A stretch of 64,000 bases of DNA from Parasphingopyxis marina (GCF_014237875.1 NZ_JACJVJ010000001.1:670501-734500), one strand, 5' to 3'; counted from the stretch's first letter, positions 26,266 through 35,570 are shown. Translations and numbers: made by a program. The notes: generated by a model from the letters alone, not told the origin.

Positions 26266-27921
26266 CTGAAGACCCGCCAACTCATTCGCGCGGTCATGCT
26301 GCTCGCCGCGGCGCTTGCGACGGGCTTCCCGGCGTCCGCCCATGCCACCGATGGGCCCGAGGCCGTCGTCGAACAGGGCAGGCTGGCCGGCGTCTCCGAA
26401 AACGGGCTCCACATTTTCAGGGGCATTCCCTATGCCGCGCCGCCGGTCGGAGACGCCCGTTGGCGTCCGCCCGCGCCGCCATCGGCTTGGGAGGAGATAC
26501 GCGATGCCACAACCTTCGGGCCGAGCTGCATCCAGCCCCCGGTGCCCCCGACCAGCCTATATTTCGACCCGCCTGAGACGGTTAGCGAAGACTGTCTGAC
26601 GCTCAACATCTGGGCGCCGGAAGACGCGGCCGATGCGCCGGTGATCGTCTGGATCCATGGCGGATCGCTGCGGATCGGCGGCAGCGCGGAGCCAATGTAC
26701 GACGGCGCCAACTTTGCCGAGCGGGGTATCGTCTTCGTGTCGATCAACTATCGGCTCGGCGCGCTCGGCTGGCTTGCGCATCCCGAGCTCAGCGCGGAAT
26801 CGCCGCACGCCGCATCGGGCAATTACGGCCTGCTCGACCAGATCGCCGCGTTACGCTGGACGCGGGACAATATCGCCGCATTCGGAGGCGATCCCGGTAA
26901 TGTCACGATCATGGGCGAATCGGCGGGCGCGCTCAGCGTTACCTATCTGATGGTGAGCCCGCTCGCCCGCGGCCTGTTCCACAAGGCGATCGCCCAGAGC
27001 ACCAATACCCGCGCCGTGCCGGAACTCCGCCGGACGGTCTACGGCCTGACGCCGGCCGAGGAGACCGGCGCCGCTATCGCCTCCGCGCTGGGAGCGGCCG
27101 ACCTCGCCGCCCTGCGGGCAATGGATGCGGAGAGGCTGATGATGACGGCGCTGATGGCGGGCTTCCGCCCCGAAGGAACGATCGACGGTTGGGCGCTCAC
27201 CGAACAGGCCGTCGAGACGTTCGATGCGGGGCGTCAGGCGCCGGTGCCGTTGCTGACCGGCTTTACCGAAGGGGAGATGCGCGCGGGGCTCGTTCCGCTG
27301 CCGGCCATCCCCACCGATGCCGCGAGCTATGAGGCCGAAATCGTGCGGCGCTATGGCGATCTCGCGCCCGAATTTCTCCGCCTCTATCCGTCGTCGGATA
27401 TCCGCGAAAGCATGATGGCGACATTGCGCGATGCCGTGTTCGGCTGGGCCAGCGAATATCTGGTGGACCGGCATTCGGCGGCCGGGCTTCCGGCCTATCT
27501 TTATCTGTTCGACCATTGCGATCCCGCCGCGCGCGAGCGGGCAATTTGCGCCTTTCATGCGAGCGAACTGCCCTTCGTCTTCGGCCAGACCGGGCCTGAG
27601 GCGTCGCTACCGCCCAACTGGCCCCGGCCGGACGGGGCGGATGAGATCGCGCTATCTTCGGCGATGATGGATTATTGGGTGAGTTTTGCCCGTACCGGCG
27701 TTCCGTCCGGCGAGGGCCGCCCCGATTGGCCGGCCTATGCGGCGGACCAGGCCTATATGCGTTTTGCCGGCGAACCGGTTCCGGAGACCAACCTTTTTCC
27801 CGGTATGTTCGAAATGCAGGAAGATCTCGTCCGCCACCGCCGTGCCAGCGGCCAGCAATGGTTCGTCAATGTCGGCGTGATGGCACCCATGATGCCGGAT
27901 GCACAGGAACCCGGCCCCTAA
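26266..27921 (+). CDS. Secreted type-B carboxylesterase (second copy)
   Basis: The 551-residue protein parallels the copy at 18027: [31 protein letters not shown], the nucleophile in [13 protein letters not shown], a glutamate in TGFTEGEMR and the histidine in [10 protein letters not shown]. The best start is CTG at 26266, nine bases after GGGGAG, giving the signal [20 protein letters not shown] up to ASAHA. The ATG at 26296 has no ribosome site and would leave a short, uncharged signal. The operator at 26178 stands upstream, so it is probably induced with the receptor operon. It may act on a related ester or a different leaving group. Confidence 0.88.
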   Translation: MKTRQLIRAVMLLAAALATGFPASAHATDGPEAVVEQGRLAGVSENGLHIFRGIPYAAPPVGDARWRPPAPPSAWEEIRDATTFGPSCIQPPVPPTSLYFDPPETVSEDCLTLNIWAPEDAADAPVIVWIHGGSLRIGGSAEPMYDGANFAERGIVFVSINYRLGALGWLAHPELSAESPHAASGNYGLLDQIAALRWTRDNIAAFGGDPGNVTIMGESAGALSVTYLMVSPLARGLFHKAIAQSTNTRAVPELRRTVYGLTPAEETGAAIASALGAADLAALRAMDAERLMMTALMAGFRPEGTIDGWALTEQAVETFDAGRQAPVPLLTGFTEGEMRAGLVPLPAIPTDAASYEAEIVRRYGDLAPEFLRLYPSSDIRESMMATLRDAVFGWASEYLVDRHSAAGLPAYLYLFDHCDPAARERAICAFHASELPFVFGQTGPEASLPPNWPRPDGADEIALSSAMMDYWVSFARTGVPSGEGRPDWPAYAADQAYMRFAGEPVPETNLFPGMFEMQEDLVRHRRASGQQWFVNVGVMAPMMPDAQEPGP

Positions 27922-28030
27922 AAGGGCAAATCTTTTCCGGATTTCCGTTTCGACCGGTGATGCCGGTCACAATGCGGCCTTTGGCGATGTCCCATACCGT
28001 CGATCGGAAACAACGCATGGAGACGCAACG

Positions 28031-28204
28031 ATGACGAACAAGACGAAGCCCGAAGAACTCAACAATGACGAACTCGAAAATGTTACCGGCGGCATCGCGC
28101 TGCTGCTTCCCGCCGTACAGTCGGCGCGCGAAGCCGCACGGAGCACCGATACGCCCAAGTCCAGCAACAATCTGAAGCAGATCGGCCTCGCGCTCCACAA
28201 TTAG
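28031..28204 (+). CDS. Double-glycine leader peptide with DUF1559-like core
   Basis: The 57-residue product has a probable leader of 21 residues ending [13 protein letters not shown], the pattern cut by C39-peptidase ABC exporters in bacteriocin-type peptides. The remaining 36 residues begin [16 protein letters not shown] and end [12 protein letters not shown]. As I recall the family, DUF1559 prepilin-like proteins of planctomycetes carry almost these words just after their N-terminal helix, but here the prepilin motif (GFTLIE type) and the usual cysteine are missing and about 150-300 further residues are absent. GGAG eight bases before ATG 28031 supports translation. No exporter or modification enzyme is adjacent. 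It could be a secreted peptide or a maturase-dependent product; function is unknown. Confidence 0.75.
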   Translation: MTNKTKPEELNNDELENVTGGIALLLPAVQSAREAARSTDTPKSSNNLKQIGLALHN

Positions 28205-28223
28205 GCGCGCGATTCCGGCAGGA

Positions 28224-29984
28224 TCAGGCCCCGGCGTTGCCGGGCAGCCTGATCCGGTCGACGAGCCTGCGGATTTCGAGCGGCGGCGCCTTGGTCGCCG
28301 CCGAGACGCTGATCGCTACGGCGAAGTTCAGCAGCATACCGATCACGCCGATGCCCTCAGGCGAAATCCCGAACCACCAGTTTTCCGCAACATTGCTCTC
28401 GGGCGACCAGAGTTTGAACCAGGCGATATAGAGGAAGGTGAAGGTGAGGCCGGTGACCATGCCGGCGATCGCCCCTTCCTTGTTCATGCGTTTGGAAAAG
28501 ATGCCCATGAAAATCGCCGGGAAGAGCGAGGCCGCGGCCAGCCCGAAGGCGAAGGCGACCACCTGCGCAACGAAACCCGGCGGATAGATGCCGAGATAGC
28601 CGGCGACGAGGATCGCCGCCGTCGCCGCGATACGCGCGGCGCGGAGCTCGCCTTTCTCGGTTATTTTCGGCCGGAAAGTCTGTTTCAGAAGATCGTGACT
28701 CACCGCCGTCGAGATGACGAGCAACAGACCCGCCGCCGTCGAGAGCGCCGCCGCCAGCCCGCCCGCCGCGACCAGCGCGATCACCCAGCCCGGCAGGTTC
28801 GCGATCTCCGGATTGGCGAGCACCATGATGTCGCGGTCGACATAGACCTCGTTCTCGCCCTCGGTCGCGTCGTTGGAGACGAGCCGCTCGCCCGATGCGC
28901 CGCGTTCTTCGGTAAAGACGGGCGCGCCGGCAAAGGGATCGCCCGAGCGATATTGCATGACGCCGTCGCCGTTGCGGTCGTTAAAGGCGATAAGGTCGTT
29001 TTCCTCCCAGTTGGTGAACCAGCCGGGGGCTTGCGTGTATGGCGTCTCGTTGACCGTCTCGACGAAATTCAGCCGCGCAAAGGCGCCCACGGCCGGTGCG
29101 GTGGTATAAAGGAGCGCGATGAAGACCAGCGCCCAGCCCGCCGATTTGCGCGCATCCCGCGCGCTCGGCACGGTGAAGAAGCGCACGATGACATGCGGCA
29201 ACCCTGCCGTGCCGATCATCAGCGCGGCGGTTATGCAGAAAATGTCGATCATCGATTTGGTGCCGTCGGTGTACGCCGTGAAACCGAGATCGGTGAGCGT
29301 GCCGTCGAGCTTCTGGAGGACGTAGAGCCCCGATCCGTCGGCGACCTGACTGCCGAGGCCGATTTGCGGCACCGGATTGCCGGTGACGAGAAAGCTGATG
29401 AAGAAGGCCGGCACCATATAGGCGAAGATCAGCACGCAATATTGCGCGACCTGCGTATAGGTGATCCCCTTCATCCCGCCGAGCACGGCGTAGACGAAGA
29501 CGATCCCCATGCCGATGATCACGCCGAGATCGACCGGCACCTCCAGGAAGCGCGAAAAGACGATGCCGACCCCGCGCATCTGCCCGGCAATATAGGTGAA
29601 GCTGATGAAGATCAGGCACACCACGGCGACGACCCTCGCGGCGCTCGAGTAATAACGCGCGCCGATGAAATCCGGGACGGTATATTGGCCGAACTTGCGG
29701 AGATACGGTGCGAGCAGCAGGGCGAGCATCACATAGCCGCCGGTCCAGCCCATCAGATAGACCGATCCGTCGTAGCCCAGAAAGGCGATCAGCCCCGCCA
29801 TCGAAATGAAGCTCGCCGCGCTCATCCAGTCGGCGGCGGTCGCCATGCCGTTGACGATCGGATGGACATGGCCGTCCGCGACATAGAACTCGCTCGTCGA
29901 GGCCGCTCGCGAGGCAATGGCGATGCCGATATACAGCGCGAAACTCGCGCCGACGAATAGGTAGATAAGCGTTTGGGTCGTCAT
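28224..29984 (-). CDS. Sodium:solute symporter, large subunit (VC_2705-like)
   Basis: The 586-residue membrane protein of the SSS family has about 13 hydrophobic segments and the family stretches DWMSAASFISMAG, GQYTVPDFIGARYYSS and AAALSTAAGLLLVISTAVSHD. An 85-residue hydrophilic loop between late helices includes DRNGDGVMQY, which looks like a calcium-binding loop though its last ligand is absent. ATG 29984 overlaps the DUF4212 stop as ATGA. The pair corresponds to acetate-permease-like two-component symporters; I expect a short carboxylate as substrate, coupled to sodium. An upstream in-frame extension is rejected because it would run through the partner gene. Confidence 0.9.
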   Translation of the reverse strand: MTTQTLIYLFVGASFALYIGIAIASRAASTSEFYVADGHVHPIVNGMATAADWMSAASFISMAGLIAFLGYDGSVYLMGWTGGYVMLALLLAPYLRKFGQYTVPDFIGARYYSSAARVVAVVCLIFISFTYIAGQMRGVGIVFSRFLEVPVDLGVIIGMGIVFVYAVLGGMKGITYTQVAQYCVLIFAYMVPAFFISFLVTGNPVPQIGLGSQVADGSGLYVLQKLDGTLTDLGFTAYTDGTKSMIDIFCITAALMIGTAGLPHVIVRFFTVPSARDARKSAGWALVFIALLYTTAPAVGAFARLNFVETVNETPYTQAPGWFTNWEENDLIAFNDRNGDGVMQYRSGDPFAGAPVFTEERGASGERLVSNDATEGENEVYVDRDIMVLANPEIANLPGWVIALVAAGGLAAALSTAAGLLLVISTAVSHDLLKQTFRPKITEKGELRAARIAATAAILVAGYLGIYPPGFVAQVVAFAFGLAAASLFPAIFMGIFSKRMNKEGAIAGMVTGLTFTFLYIAWFKLWSPESNVAENWWFGISPEGIGVIGMLLNFAVAISVSAATKAPPLEIRRLVDRIRLPGNAGA

Positions 29985-30277
29985 TCGCCATCGACCCCAT
30001 ATTCGCGCTCGATCACCCGCATCTTGCGGACATAGACGACGATCAGCAGGATGAAGACGTAGATCGAACCTTGCTGGGCGAACCAGAAGCCGAGCGGATA
30101 TCCGCCGAGGCTCCACTGGTCGAGGAAATCGCGAAACAGGATCCCGCAACCAAAGGAGACGATAAACCAGATCGTCATCAGCACCGCGAGCAGCCGGACA
30201 TTGGCGCGCCAATAGCCGCTCTCGCGGGCGATGCGTTGCTCTTCGCTTTCAGGACCGGCGTTTTCGCTCTCGTCCAT
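29981..30277 (-). CDS. DUF4212 small subunit of a sodium:solute symporter
   Basis: The 98-residue protein has two hydrophobic helices, around LLAVLMTIWFIVSFGCGILF and GSIYVFILLIVVYV, separated by GGYPLGFWFAQQ, the core motif of this family. Such proteins are always beside an SSS permease and are thought to be its small subunit. I chose ATG 30277 because GGAGGGG is eight bases before it; the ATG at 30283 directly abuts that site. The stop overlaps the permease start, so the two are coupled. Confidence 0.88.
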   Translation of the reverse strand: MDESENAGPESEEQRIARESGYWRANVRLLAVLMTIWFIVSFGCGILFRDFLDQWSLGGYPLGFWFAQQGSIYVFILLIVVYVRKMRVIEREYGVDGE

Positions 30278-30299
30278 CCTCATCCCCTCCGGTGTTCGG

Positions 30300-31007
30300 C
30301 TAGTTGGCGCTCCAGTAGATATCGATCGGGATTTCGGTTTCGGCGAGAACCCGGCCGATCGGCACGTTGGACAGCGGCCCATCGTCGATCGCCTTTTCGA
30401 GCAATTCTTTCTTCTGGGCGCCGGATAGCGTGACGATCATGGTGTGTGCCGCCAGCAGCGCGCCGCGCGTCATCGTCACCCGGTCGACCGGCGCGTCGGC
30501 GGGCATCGGATCGGGCGTCACGCCGATCGCCCGGCGCGCCTTGGGCGCGTTGATCGCATCGTCCATCACATTCGGGAATATCGAGGCCGTCGAGCCGTCG
30601 TCCCCCATGCCGAGCCAGACGAGATCGACCGGCCAGCTGAACCCTGCCAGCCGCGCATCGGCGCTCTGGCCGGCTTCCTTGGTGCTCCAGTGCTGGTGAT
30701 GATCGAGCAGCGGCTCGACGGTCGCTCCGGTCGGGCCGAGAATCCGCTCGAGCATCTCGAAATTGCTATATTCGCTCCCCGCATCGACGATGCGTTCGTT
30801 GGTCGGAAAGACGCGGACCTTGGACCAGTCGAAATCGCGCTTGGCGAGCACTTCGAGAATCGGCTGCGGCGTTTGGCCGCCAGGCAGAGCCAGTTCGGCC
30901 TTGCCGTTGGTTTCGATGGCCTTTTCGATGATGAAGCCGATATCGCCGGCGACTTCGCCCGCCATCGTTTCGGCATCGTCAAACTCCCACCATTCCACTT
31001 CGATCAT
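30300..31007 (-). CDS. pgl: 6-phosphogluconolactonase
   Basis: The 235-residue cytosolic enzyme hydrolyses 6-phosphogluconolactone in the pentose phosphate or Entner-Doudoroff route. The signatures ALPGGQTPQPILEVLA near residue 42, VFPTNERIV near 66, LVWLGMGDDGSTASIFPN near 130 and RVTMTRGALLAA near 175 are those of the DevB-type lactonase. No zwf or edd gene is adjacent. It lies 22 bases upstream of the DUF4212 start and in the same direction, so read-through into the symporter pair is possible. Confidence 0.92.
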   Translation of the reverse strand: MIEVEWWEFDDAETMAGEVAGDIGFIIEKAIETNGKAELALPGGQTPQPILEVLAKRDFDWSKVRVFPTNERIVDAGSEYSNFEMLERILGPTGATVEPLLDHHQHWSTKEAGQSADARLAGFSWPVDLVWLGMGDDGSTASIFPNVMDDAINAPKARRAIGVTPDPMPADAPVDRVTMTRGALLAAHTMIVTLSGAQKKELLEKAIDDGPLSNVPIGRVLAETEIPIDIYWSAN

Positions 31008-31196
31008 TCTCTGCTCCGCTTGGATGTGCGTGTTTTCCCCTCATAGCCATTGCGGCGGTGAAGGCCAGAGTGCCGGGCACCGCGTCGCGGCATTTGCCAG
31101 CTTTCCAACGCGCGGATAGTCTCCAGCCGCCGTTAAGGTCGTTTCGATTCGGCCGGGTCGCGTCCGGCACCTTGAAGTCATCACGAGGGGATTTTT

Positions 31197-31940
31197 ATGA
31201 AACGCACTACCATTCTCACCATGTCGGCGCTTGCGGCGTCGGCGGCCATTCTCACCGCTTGCGGCGGCGCGGCGGAAGCGCCGGCCGAAGAAGAGGTCGT
31301 CGAAGCCGAGCCGCTCGCCGATGCTTGCCCCGACAGGGTACAGGATATGCGCGGTTCGGAAGACAGCTTCACCTGCTCCTGCTCGGCTGAGACGGCCGAA
31401 ACCGGCAGTGTCTGGGGTGCGGGGCCCTATTCGGACGATTCGGCGGTTTGTCGCGCGGCGATGCACGCGGGTCTCGTTGGCGATGAACCCGCCAATGTGA
31501 CGATCACCTTCCTGCCGGGCCGCGATTCCTATTCGGCCGCGACCGCGAACGGCGTCGAAACGCGGCGCTGGGGCAGCTGGGGCGGCAGCTTCTTCTTCGA
31601 AGGTGCCGAAGCCGGCGAACCGGAAGAGGAAGTGGCAGCGGTTGAAGCTTGTCCTGCCAATGCCCGCGATCTGCGCGGCACGGGCGAAACGGTGACGTGC
31701 GGCTGCGATGCCGCCGCTTCGGCAAGCGGTTCGGTATGGGGTAGCGAAACCTATACCGACGATTCGCGGATTTGCCGTGCGGCCGTCCATGCCGGTGTGA
31801 TCGAAGCCGATGGCGGCGAAGTCACCTTCACGGTGGTCGATGGCCTCAGCAGCTATTCCGGCTCGGAAGCGAACGGCGTGACCACGCGCGACTATGGCAC
31901 CTGGTCCGGCAGCTTCGAATTCCAGACCGACGAAGGATAG
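31197..31940 (+). CDS. Lipoprotein with two LCCL domains
   Basis: The 247-residue protein has a lipoprotein signal ending LTACGG (cysteine 22), an acidic linker, and two LCCL domains (about 44-127 and 145-241). Each domain shows the order CxC, SVWG..xYxDDSxxCRAAxHAG, then SYx(3-4)NGV and W.GSF. LCCL domains are cysteine-rich modules best known from animal cochlin and limulus factor C, and are rare in bacteria. The protein should sit at the outer or inner membrane facing the periplasm or surface. Its relative at 33685 has three such domains. The role is unknown; binding of carbohydrate or lipid is a guess from the eukaryotic context. Confidence 0.85.
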   Translation: MKRTTILTMSALAASAAILTACGGAAEAPAEEEVVEAEPLADACPDRVQDMRGSEDSFTCSCSAETAETGSVWGAGPYSDDSAVCRAAMHAGLVGDEPANVTITFLPGRDSYSAATANGVETRRWGSWGGSFFFEGAEAGEPEEEVAAVEACPANARDLRGTGETVTCGCDAAASASGSVWGSETYTDDSRICRAAVHAGVIEADGGEVTFTVVDGLSSYSGSEANGVTTRDYGTWSGSFEFQTDEG

Positions 31941-31957
31941 GGTTTCACCCTTTTGTT
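31938..31957 (+). terminator. Short candidate terminator between convergent genes
   Basis: AGGGT and ACCCT (31938-31942, 31946-31950) pair around TTC and are followed by TTTGTTT. The stem is only 5 bases and includes the stop codon of the LCCL gene. It is the only stop signal in a 17-base gap between convergent genes. Confidence 0.35.
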
Positions 31958-33556
31958 TCAGGCGCGGGCGGCGGTTCGAAAGAATCGCCGCCCGTCCTTT
32001 ATGACCGCCTGGGCCGCATTACGGCCGGGCCGCCCGGTGACGCCGCCGCCCGGATGCGCGCCCGCGCCGCACAGATAGAGGCCGGGCACCGGCATCCGGT
32101 GATCGGCAAGCCCCAGCATCGGCCGCATCGCCCAGAGCTGGTCGAGCGACATCCGGCCGTGGAAGATATCGCCGCCGACCAGTCCAAAGCGCCGTTCGAG
32201 ATCCAGCGGAGAGAGAGCCATCTGGCCGAGGATGCTGGACCGGAATCCGGGTGCATGCGCCTCGACCGTGTCGAGGATGGTGTCGGCCGCCGCTTCGCGA
32301 TGCCTGTCCCAGTCGAGCGTCGGATCGAAATGCTGGCAGAACAGGCTGGCGACATGCGCGCCGGGCGGCGCCAGCGTGTCGTCCATCGTGGAAGGGATCA
32401 GCATCTCGATTACCGGGGCCTTCGACCAACCCCGCGTGCGGGCCTCCTGATAGGCCGCGTCCATATAGTCGAGGCTCGGCGCGATGATGATGCCGCTGGA
32501 AAGATGCGGGCCCGGTTCCGGCAGGCAGGCAAAGCGCGGCAATTCCTTCAGCGCGACGTTCATCCGGAAGGTGCCCGATCCCGAGGCGTGCTGTTCCATC
32601 CGGGCGCGCAATGCCGGGTCGAGCAATCCGGGTTCGACGAGATCGAGCAACAGCCGCTTGGGATGGACGTTACCGATGACGATATCGCCCCTGATGCGTT
32701 CGCCGTTCGCGGTTTCCACGCCATCGGCATGGCCCGAATCCGCCAACACCTTAGCGACGGTTTCGTCGGTACGGATGTTGATGCCCAGCGCTTCGCAGGC
32801 GCGCGCCATCGCCTGGGTGATTGCGCCCATGCCGCCGATGGCATGGCCCCATTTCCCATCCTTGCCGTTCACTTCGTTGAAGACATGGTGGAGCAGCACA
32901 TAGGCCGATCCCGGCGTGTCGGGGCTGTGATAGGCGCCGACGATGCTGTCGAAGCCGAAGGCGGCCTTTACCGGCTCGCTTTCGAAAAAGCCGCCCAGGA
33001 ATTCGCGCGCCGAGCGGGTGAAAAGGTCGATCGCGTCGCGCTGCGCGTCGAGCGGCAGTTTGAGTGCCGCGCGCCCTTGGCCGAGCGCACGGAACAGATC
33101 CGCAATGCCGCCGCCGGCATTGGGCGGGATGACATCGGCAAGATAGCGCAGCAGCGCGGCGGCGGCCGAAAGCCGCTGCCGATATTCGGGTAATCTCTCG
33201 GCGTCCCGCACCGAGAATTTGGCAACCTCCGCATGACTGCGCCCGCCGCCGAGAATCAGATAGCCATCCTCGCCCAGCGGCAGGAAATTGTCGATCGGCC
33301 GCTCGACGATTCTCAGCCCATGATCGTGGAGCTTCATGTCGGCAATGATTCCGGGATCAAGCAGGCCGACCGTGTAGCTCGCCGTCGAATTGCGAAAGCC
33401 GGGGTGGAAGGTTTCGGTCACCGCAGCGCCGCCGACGATGGATCGCGTCTCCAGCATTTCGACGCGATAGCCGGCGCGGGCCAGATACCAGGCGCAGACA
33501 AGGCCATTATGCCCTGCGCCGATAATGATTACCTTCCTACCCATTGCCAAGGGCAT
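31958..33556 (-). CDS. Phytoene-dehydrogenase-like FAD-dependent oxidoreductase
   Basis: The 532-residue flavoprotein opens with KVIIIGAGHNGLVCAWYLARAG, the dinucleotide-binding fold (written here to its last glycine in part: GAGHNG), then LETRSIVGGAAVTE. The C-terminus has GLYLCGAGAHPGGGVTGRPG, the second FAD motif shared by the CrtI-like and NAD(P)/FAD amine-oxidase families. No carotenoid genes are adjacent, so it may be one of the CrtI-like proteins of unknown substrate (pyridine nucleotide-disulfide oxidoreductase domain protein 2 type). I use ATG 33556, after AAGG; ATG 33544 is the alternative. It lies between two LCCL genes, which point towards it from one side and away on the other. 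Confidence 0.85.
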   Translation of the reverse strand: MPLAMGRKVIIIGAGHNGLVCAWYLARAGYRVEMLETRSIVGGAAVTETFHPGFRNSTASYTVGLLDPGIIADMKLHDHGLRIVERPIDNFLPLGEDGYLILGGGRSHAEVAKFSVRDAERLPEYRQRLSAAAALLRYLADVIPPNAGGGIADLFRALGQGRAALKLPLDAQRDAIDLFTRSAREFLGGFFESEPVKAAFGFDSIVGAYHSPDTPGSAYVLLHHVFNEVNGKDGKWGHAIGGMGAITQAMARACEALGINIRTDETVAKVLADSGHADGVETANGERIRGDIVIGNVHPKRLLLDLVEPGLLDPALRARMEQHASGSGTFRMNVALKELPRFACLPEPGPHLSSGIIIAPSLDYMDAAYQEARTRGWSKAPVIEMLIPSTMDDTLAPPGAHVASLFCQHFDPTLDWDRHREAAADTILDTVEAHAPGFRSSILGQMALSPLDLERRFGLVGGDIFHGRMSLDQLWAMRPMLGLADHRMPVPGLYLCGAGAHPGGGVTGRPGRNAAQAVIKDGRRFFRTAARA

Positions 33557-33684
33557 AGGCCTTCGCGCGGGCCCTGTCAGCGGTTGCCAAGCTCCTGATT
33601 TTCGGCAAGACTGCTCCTCGAAAAGGGTCGCACCGAAACTATTGCGAGGCGCTGGAACGGGGCGCGTCGAACAGGGAGACTGTG

Positions 33685-34731
33685 ATGACCCGAATAGCCA
33701 TACCCTTCGTGCTGGCGCTTTTCGCGCTGCTCTCGTTGCCCGTCGCAACGCCGGGCGAAGCGATGCAATCCCAGCAATATCGCGAATGTCCGAGAACGTC
33801 CGCGCAGTTCGGCCAGACCCGGGGCTCCGAAACCTGCTATTGCAGCGCGAGTGCTGTCCGTTCCGGCAATGTCTGGGGCACCGGATATTTTACGGACGAT
33901 TCAAGCGTCTGCAGGGCCGCGCTGCATGACGGCAAAGTCGGTCCTGGCGGCGGCAATGTTCGCGTCGTGTTTCTTGGCGCCCATGGCAATCATCACGGTT
34001 CGACGCAGAATGGCGTTACATCCCGCGATTACGGGCTTTGGCCGCGCAGCTTCCGCTTCGCGAACGGCGATTATGGCGGCGGACCTGAAGACCGGCCGGG
34101 TTATGGCAACGGCCAGGCTTGCCCGGGCAATGCGACCTCGTTCCGCGGCAGCAACCGGGCCGTGCAGTGCCAGTGTTCGGCGAGCGACACGCAGTCGGGC
34201 ACGGTTTGGGGCACCAACACCTATACCGACGATTCGAACATTTGCCGCGCGGCTCTTCATGCCGGCGTGATCAGCGGGCGCGGCGGTGCCGTCACCCTGT
34301 GGCCGCGGTCGGGCCGCAGTTCCTATAGCGGCAGCTATCGCAACGGTGTCGAAACGCGCAACTATGGCCGGTGGAGCGGCAGCTTCGAATTCTCCGGCAG
34401 CAGCAGCGGAAACCCACCGCCCAATTGGGGCCGGGCGGAGGAATGCCCGCGCAACGCGGTCGCCCTGCGCGGTTCCCGTGCAACTTTGCGCTGCGAATGC
34501 CCAAGCGGCGCAAGCCAGGGCGGCACGGTATGGGGCACCGGTATTTACACTGATGATTCCAGCATTTGCCGCGCAGCGGTGCATGCCGGTGTGATCGATA
34601 CCCGCGGCGGCACCATTCGCGTGACGCCGCAGTCGGGACGCAGCTCTTATAATGGCAGCCGTCGCAACGGCGTCGAGAGCCGCAATTACGGCCGGTGGAG
34701 CGGCAGCTTCGAGGTCCAGCGCGACCGCTAA
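33685..34731 (+). CDS. Secreted protein with three LCCL domains
   Basis: The 348-residue protein has a signal peptide (MTRIAIPFVLALFALLSLPV) and no lipobox, so it is probably released to the periplasm or outside. Three LCCL domains follow at about 33-125, 145-242 and 255-345, each with the CxC, VWG..xYxDDSxxCRAA.HAG and NGV..R.YG.W..SF elements. The second and third are more alike than the first, suggesting internal duplication. AGGGAGA stands five bases before ATG 33685. It is clearly paralogous to the two-domain lipoprotein at 31197. The linkers are rich in glycine and proline. Confidence 0.86.
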   Translation: MTRIAIPFVLALFALLSLPVATPGEAMQSQQYRECPRTSAQFGQTRGSETCYCSASAVRSGNVWGTGYFTDDSSVCRAALHDGKVGPGGGNVRVVFLGAHGNHHGSTQNGVTSRDYGLWPRSFRFANGDYGGGPEDRPGYGNGQACPGNATSFRGSNRAVQCQCSASDTQSGTVWGTNTYTDDSNICRAALHAGVISGRGGAVTLWPRSGRSSYSGSYRNGVETRNYGRWSGSFEFSGSSSGNPPPNWGRAEECPRNAVALRGSRATLRCECPSGASQGGTVWGTGIYTDDSSICRAAVHAGVIDTRGGTIRVTPQSGRSSYNGSRRNGVESRNYGRWSGSFEVQRDR

Positions 34732-34743
34732 CGCGGAATCGGG

Positions 34744-34779
34744 GCGGGCTGCCGCGTTTCGGGCGGCCCGCTTCCCCCC
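34744..34779 (+). terminator. Candidate terminator after the three-LCCL gene
   Basis: GCGGGCTGCC (34744-34753) pairs with GGCGGCCCGC (34762-34771) with one G-T pair and an 8-base loop, giving a 10-base stem followed by TTCCCCCC. The weak T-run lowers confidence, but position and stem strength fit termination. Confidence 0.55.
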
Positions 34780-34838
34780 AAAGCCTTGATTGTCGGGCCC
34801 GTTTCGGCTTCCTTTACGTTTTTGTGACACTGGAAGCC

Positions 34839-35564
34839 ATGCAGACGAGTTTCAACAGCACCGGCGCAATAGCCGCGTCTCCCGCGATCGAACGCCCGGG
34901 CCTGGGCGGCTTGGCGCGTGAGGGCTGGGAAGCCTGTTTCCGCTTTTTCTCCGAAAGTACGGGCCGCTCCCTGGCCGGAACCGTCGACGGCGGTGGACGT
35001 CCCGTACTCGGCATTCCGGGATTCCTCGCTTCCGACCGGTCTATGCGCGGGCTTTATGCCGCCCTCGGCGCGAATAATTTCGGCGTGCATGGCTGGGAGC
35101 AGGGGCGCAATTTCGGTGTCACCGAAGAAACCATGCCGAAGCTGATCGAGCGACTCGATGCGCTTCACGTTCAATCAGGCCGCCGGGTTGCGCTGGTCGG
35201 CTGGAGCATTGGCGGCATCATTGCGCGAGAGCTTGCGAAATGCCGGCCAGACAAGGTCGAACGCGTGGTGACCCTGGGCAGCCCCTTTTCCGGCGATCTC
35301 CACTCGATCCGCATCTGGCGGATTTACGAATGGGTGGCGGGTCACAAGGTGGACGAGCCGCCCTATGCCTGCGCGACACACGAAAAGCCGCCGGTCAAGA
35401 CCATCGCGCTCTGGTCGCGGCAGGATGGCGTAATTCCGCCGGCCCTCGCGCGCGGCGGCAAGGGGGAGGCGGACCGGACGATCGAAATCGATTCCGCCCA
35501 TATCCGGATGACGTCCGATCGCTCGGCGCTGCGTGCGACGCTCCACGCGCTCACCGAACGCTAG
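34839..35564 (+). CDS. Alpha/beta hydrolase, lipase/esterase-like
   Basis: The 241-residue protein shows LGIPGFLASDRSMRGLY for the oxyanion region, the nucleophile elbow GWSIGG near residue 128, an acid in WSRQDGVIPP and the histidine in DSAHIRMTSD. There is no signal peptide. The pattern resembles PGAP1-like or cytosolic lipase-type alpha/beta hydrolases; the substrate is not evident. I chose ATG 34839, which follows GGAAG closely; GTG at 34824 is possible. The stop converges on the thioesterase gene with a 6-base gap. Confidence 0.82.
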   Translation: MQTSFNSTGAIAASPAIERPGLGGLAREGWEACFRFFSESTGRSLAGTVDGGGRPVLGIPGFLASDRSMRGLYAALGANNFGVHGWEQGRNFGVTEETMPKLIERLDALHVQSGRRVALVGWSIGGIIARELAKCRPDKVERVVTLGSPFSGDLHSIRIWRIYEWVAGHKVDEPPYACATHEKPPVKTIALWSRQDGVIPPALARGGKGEADRTIEIDSAHIRMTSDRSALRATLHALTER

Positions 35565-35570
35565 AAGACG

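Noticed and set aside
28031-28204. A true DUF1559 prepilin fragment or pseudogene
   Set aside because: No prepilin peptidase motif and no remnant of the rest of the domain downstream; the frame ends cleanly and has its own ribosome site and double-glycine leader.
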